Source: Gemmatimonadota bacterium
Lineage (GTDB): Bacteria; ARS69
Direction of reading: 5' to 3'
Length of the DNA stretch: 13,894 bases
Assembly: GCA_020431545.1 (NCBI GenBank)
Contig: JAGQIB010000289.1
Location: forward strand, 1 to 13,894
Shown: positions 12,760 to 13,894 of the stretch, in pieces
How positions within the stretch are numbered: position 1 is the stretch's first letter
Layout: each line of letters begins with the position of its first letter
Position numbers and translations under genes: made by a program
The notes under the pieces: model-generated
What the model was told of the DNA's origin: nothing
What the model saw: only the letters and a program-made list of their open reading frames with translations
Databases searched by the model: none

Positions 12760-13894
12760 ATGCGAGAGCTTCTGCTCGAGGAAGTGAAGCGTTCGGTCAA
12801 GAGCGCGTACCCCGAGATCGGCGAGGACCTGCTGGGTCGCCTGACGCTCGAGGCGCCGCGCGATCCGTCGCACGGGGACTTCGCCTCGAACGCCGCGTTC
12901 CTGCTGAAGGACCTCGTGCGCGACAACCCGCGCAAGATCGCGGAAGCGCTCGTCGCGCAGCTCGCCGGTGAGACCGCGGTCAGCGACGCGGAGGTCGCCG
13001 GCCCCGGCTTCATCAACTTCAAGATCCGCCCGCGCGGAATCCAGACGTTCCTGCGGCAGCTCGCGGACCTGGAGCGGCGGCGGGCGCTGCTGCAGGATCC
13101 CGAGTGGGCGCGGCACATCGGGAAGTTCCAGATCGAGTTCGTCTCGGCGAACCCCACCGGGCCCATGAACGTCGTGTCGGCGCGGTCCGCCGCGTTCGGC
13201 GACGCCTGCGTGCGGCTGCAGCGCGCGGTGGGAGTCGACGTTCACGCGGAGTACTACGTGAACGACGAGGGCAACCAGGCCCAGCTGTTCGGCGAGTCGC
13301 TGCGCGCGCGCTTCCTCGAGGCCGCGGGAGAGAAGTCCGAGTTTCCCGAGGAGGGTTACCGCGGCGAGTACGTGACCGAGCTCGGCCGTGAGCTGTGGCG
13401 TGGCGTGAGCGGTCTCGCCGACCGCGGGCACGGAGCGGCGGCGGTGGCCGCGGCGGTGGCCGCGCACGCGGCGGCGGGCGGAACGATTCGCGCGCTCGAG
13501 GAGAACGTTCACGTGGGGGCGCCGCCCGCGCCGGAGCCGGCGGCGGCCGGTGCGAACGTCGCGCGGGCGGTGGCGGAGAGTCTGGATTTCTCGTCCATCG
13601 GCATCGCGTCGATGATCGAGGCGGCGAAGGCAGCCCTGAGAAGCTTCGGCGTGGAGTTCGACGTGTGGTTCCGCGAGTCGGTGCTGCACCGGGAAGATTC
13701 CGCCGGCGCCGTGCGGCTGCTCGAGGCGGAGAAGCAGCTCCAGGAGCGCGGGCACGTGCGCGGGGAGGACGGCGCGCACTGGTTCACGTCGACGGAGTTC
13801 GGCGACGACAAGGATCGTGTGATCCGCCGATCGAACGGGCAGTCGACGTATCTGCTCGCCGACATCGCGTACCACCTCGACAAGGCGCGTCGCG
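12760..13894 (+). CDS. argS: Arginyl-tRNA synthetase, N-terminal ~378 residues (3'-truncated)
   Basis: A class I aminoacyl-tRNA synthetase charging tRNA-Arg; the frame is open through the window edge. The N-terminal tRNA-recognition domain occupies about 1-110 (APRDPSHGDFASNAAFLL; EVAGPGFINFKI). The catalytic domain begins at FQIEFVSANPTGP, and later DVHAEYYVNDEGNQAQLFGE, FDVWFRESVLH and RSNGQSTYLLADIAYHLDK match the family. The ATP-binding HIGH signature, normally HVGH just after NPTGP, reads N-V-V-S (137-140). An Ala/Pro-rich segment (about 226-267), including two copies of AAVA, lies between the editing-free insertion region and the SFGVEFDVWF strand and looks longer than usual. The KMSKS region and anticodon-binding domain are outside the window. 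Start 12760 has GGAGG 9 nt and GGAG 4 nt upstream; an in-frame ATG at 12739 lies inside the hairpin and is less likely. Confidence 0.95.
   Translation, partial: MRELLLEEVKRSVKSAYPEIGEDLLGRLTLEAPRDPSHGDFASNAAFLLKDLVRDNPRKIAEALVAQLAGETAVSDAEVAGPGFINFKIRPRGIQTFLRQLADLERRRALLQDPEWARHIGKFQIEFVSANPTGPMNVVSARSAAFGDACVRLQRAVGVDVHAEYYVNDEGNQAQLFGESLRARFLEAAGEKSEFPEEGYRGEYVTELGRELWRGVSGLADRGHGAAAVAAAVAAHAAAGGTIRALEENVHVGAPPAPEPAAAGANVARAVAESLDFSSIGIASMIEAAKAALRSFGVEFDVWFRESVLHREDSAGAVRLLEAEKQLQERGHVRGEDGAHWFTSTEFGDDKDRVIRRSNGQSTYLLADIAYHLDKARR
13438..13461 (+). repeat. 12-bp tandem duplication in argS
   Basis: GCGGCGGTGGCC occurs twice in direct succession (13438-13449 and 13450-13461), encoding AAVA-AAVA within an Ala-rich insertion. 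It is in frame and probably arose by replication slippage. Confidence 0.75.

Noticed and set aside
1..13894. tRNA, rRNA, CRISPR array, insertion sequence or attachment site
   Set aside because: No regularly spaced direct repeats, no transposase motifs or terminal inverted repeats, and no tRNA- or rRNA-like sequence were seen on reading through both strands by eye.

Overview
The window is GC-rich DNA (roughly 70% or more in most genes) from a bacterium with a lipoprotein-rich, probably double-membrane envelope. Long antisense open frames, frequent GTG/TTG starts, 1-4 nt gene overlaps, a secreted parallel beta-helix protein and an ApbE / NusG-domain-II / Gx-transporter cassette together suggest an uncultured FCB-type lineage such as Candidatus Eisenbacteria or a relative. 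That placement is an inference; there is no rRNA or phylogenetic marker set to test it.

Layout. (1) 1-1401, plus strand: the 3' part of a secreted beta-helix repeat protein, then, with an ATGA overlap, a signal-peptide-bearing gene that is frameshifted and cut short. This block is visibly less GC-rich than the rest. (2) 9092 down to 1438, minus strand: a tight five-gene operon. It begins with a polytopic YfhO-like (GT-C type) membrane protein, followed by four lipoprotein enzymes of the alkaline phosphatase superfamily: two type I phosphodiesterase-like and two sulfatase-like. Every junction overlaps by 1 or 4 nt. All four enzymes have Thr at the nucleophile position and end in the same short C-terminal motif (L-G-Y). 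(3) 9093-9290: a divergent promoter region with two near-identical promoters facing away from each other. The minus-strand one sits so close to the ATG that the operon mRNA is probably leaderless. (4) 9291-12233, plus strand: long-chain polyprenyl diphosphate synthase, apbE (FAD:protein FMN transferase), a NusG-domain-II membrane-anchored protein and a Gx-transporter family membrane protein, all overlapping. (5) 12234-13894: a leader with two perfect GC-rich hairpins, rsfS (ribosomal silencing factor), a third hairpin, and the first ~378 codons of argS, whose usual HVGH signature reads NVVS.

How the genes fit together. The minus-strand operon looks like an envelope decoration or remodelling module: a membrane glycosyltransferase-like protein plus four surface or periplasmic lipoprotein hydrolases/transferases acting on phosphate or sulfate esters. 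The substrate is unknown. The plus-strand cassette makes a prenyl chain (quinone tail or undecaprenyl-like carrier) and flavinylates extracytoplasmic redox proteins, then runs into translation genes. The most interesting candidate for an undescribed system is the YfhO plus four-lipoprotein operon.
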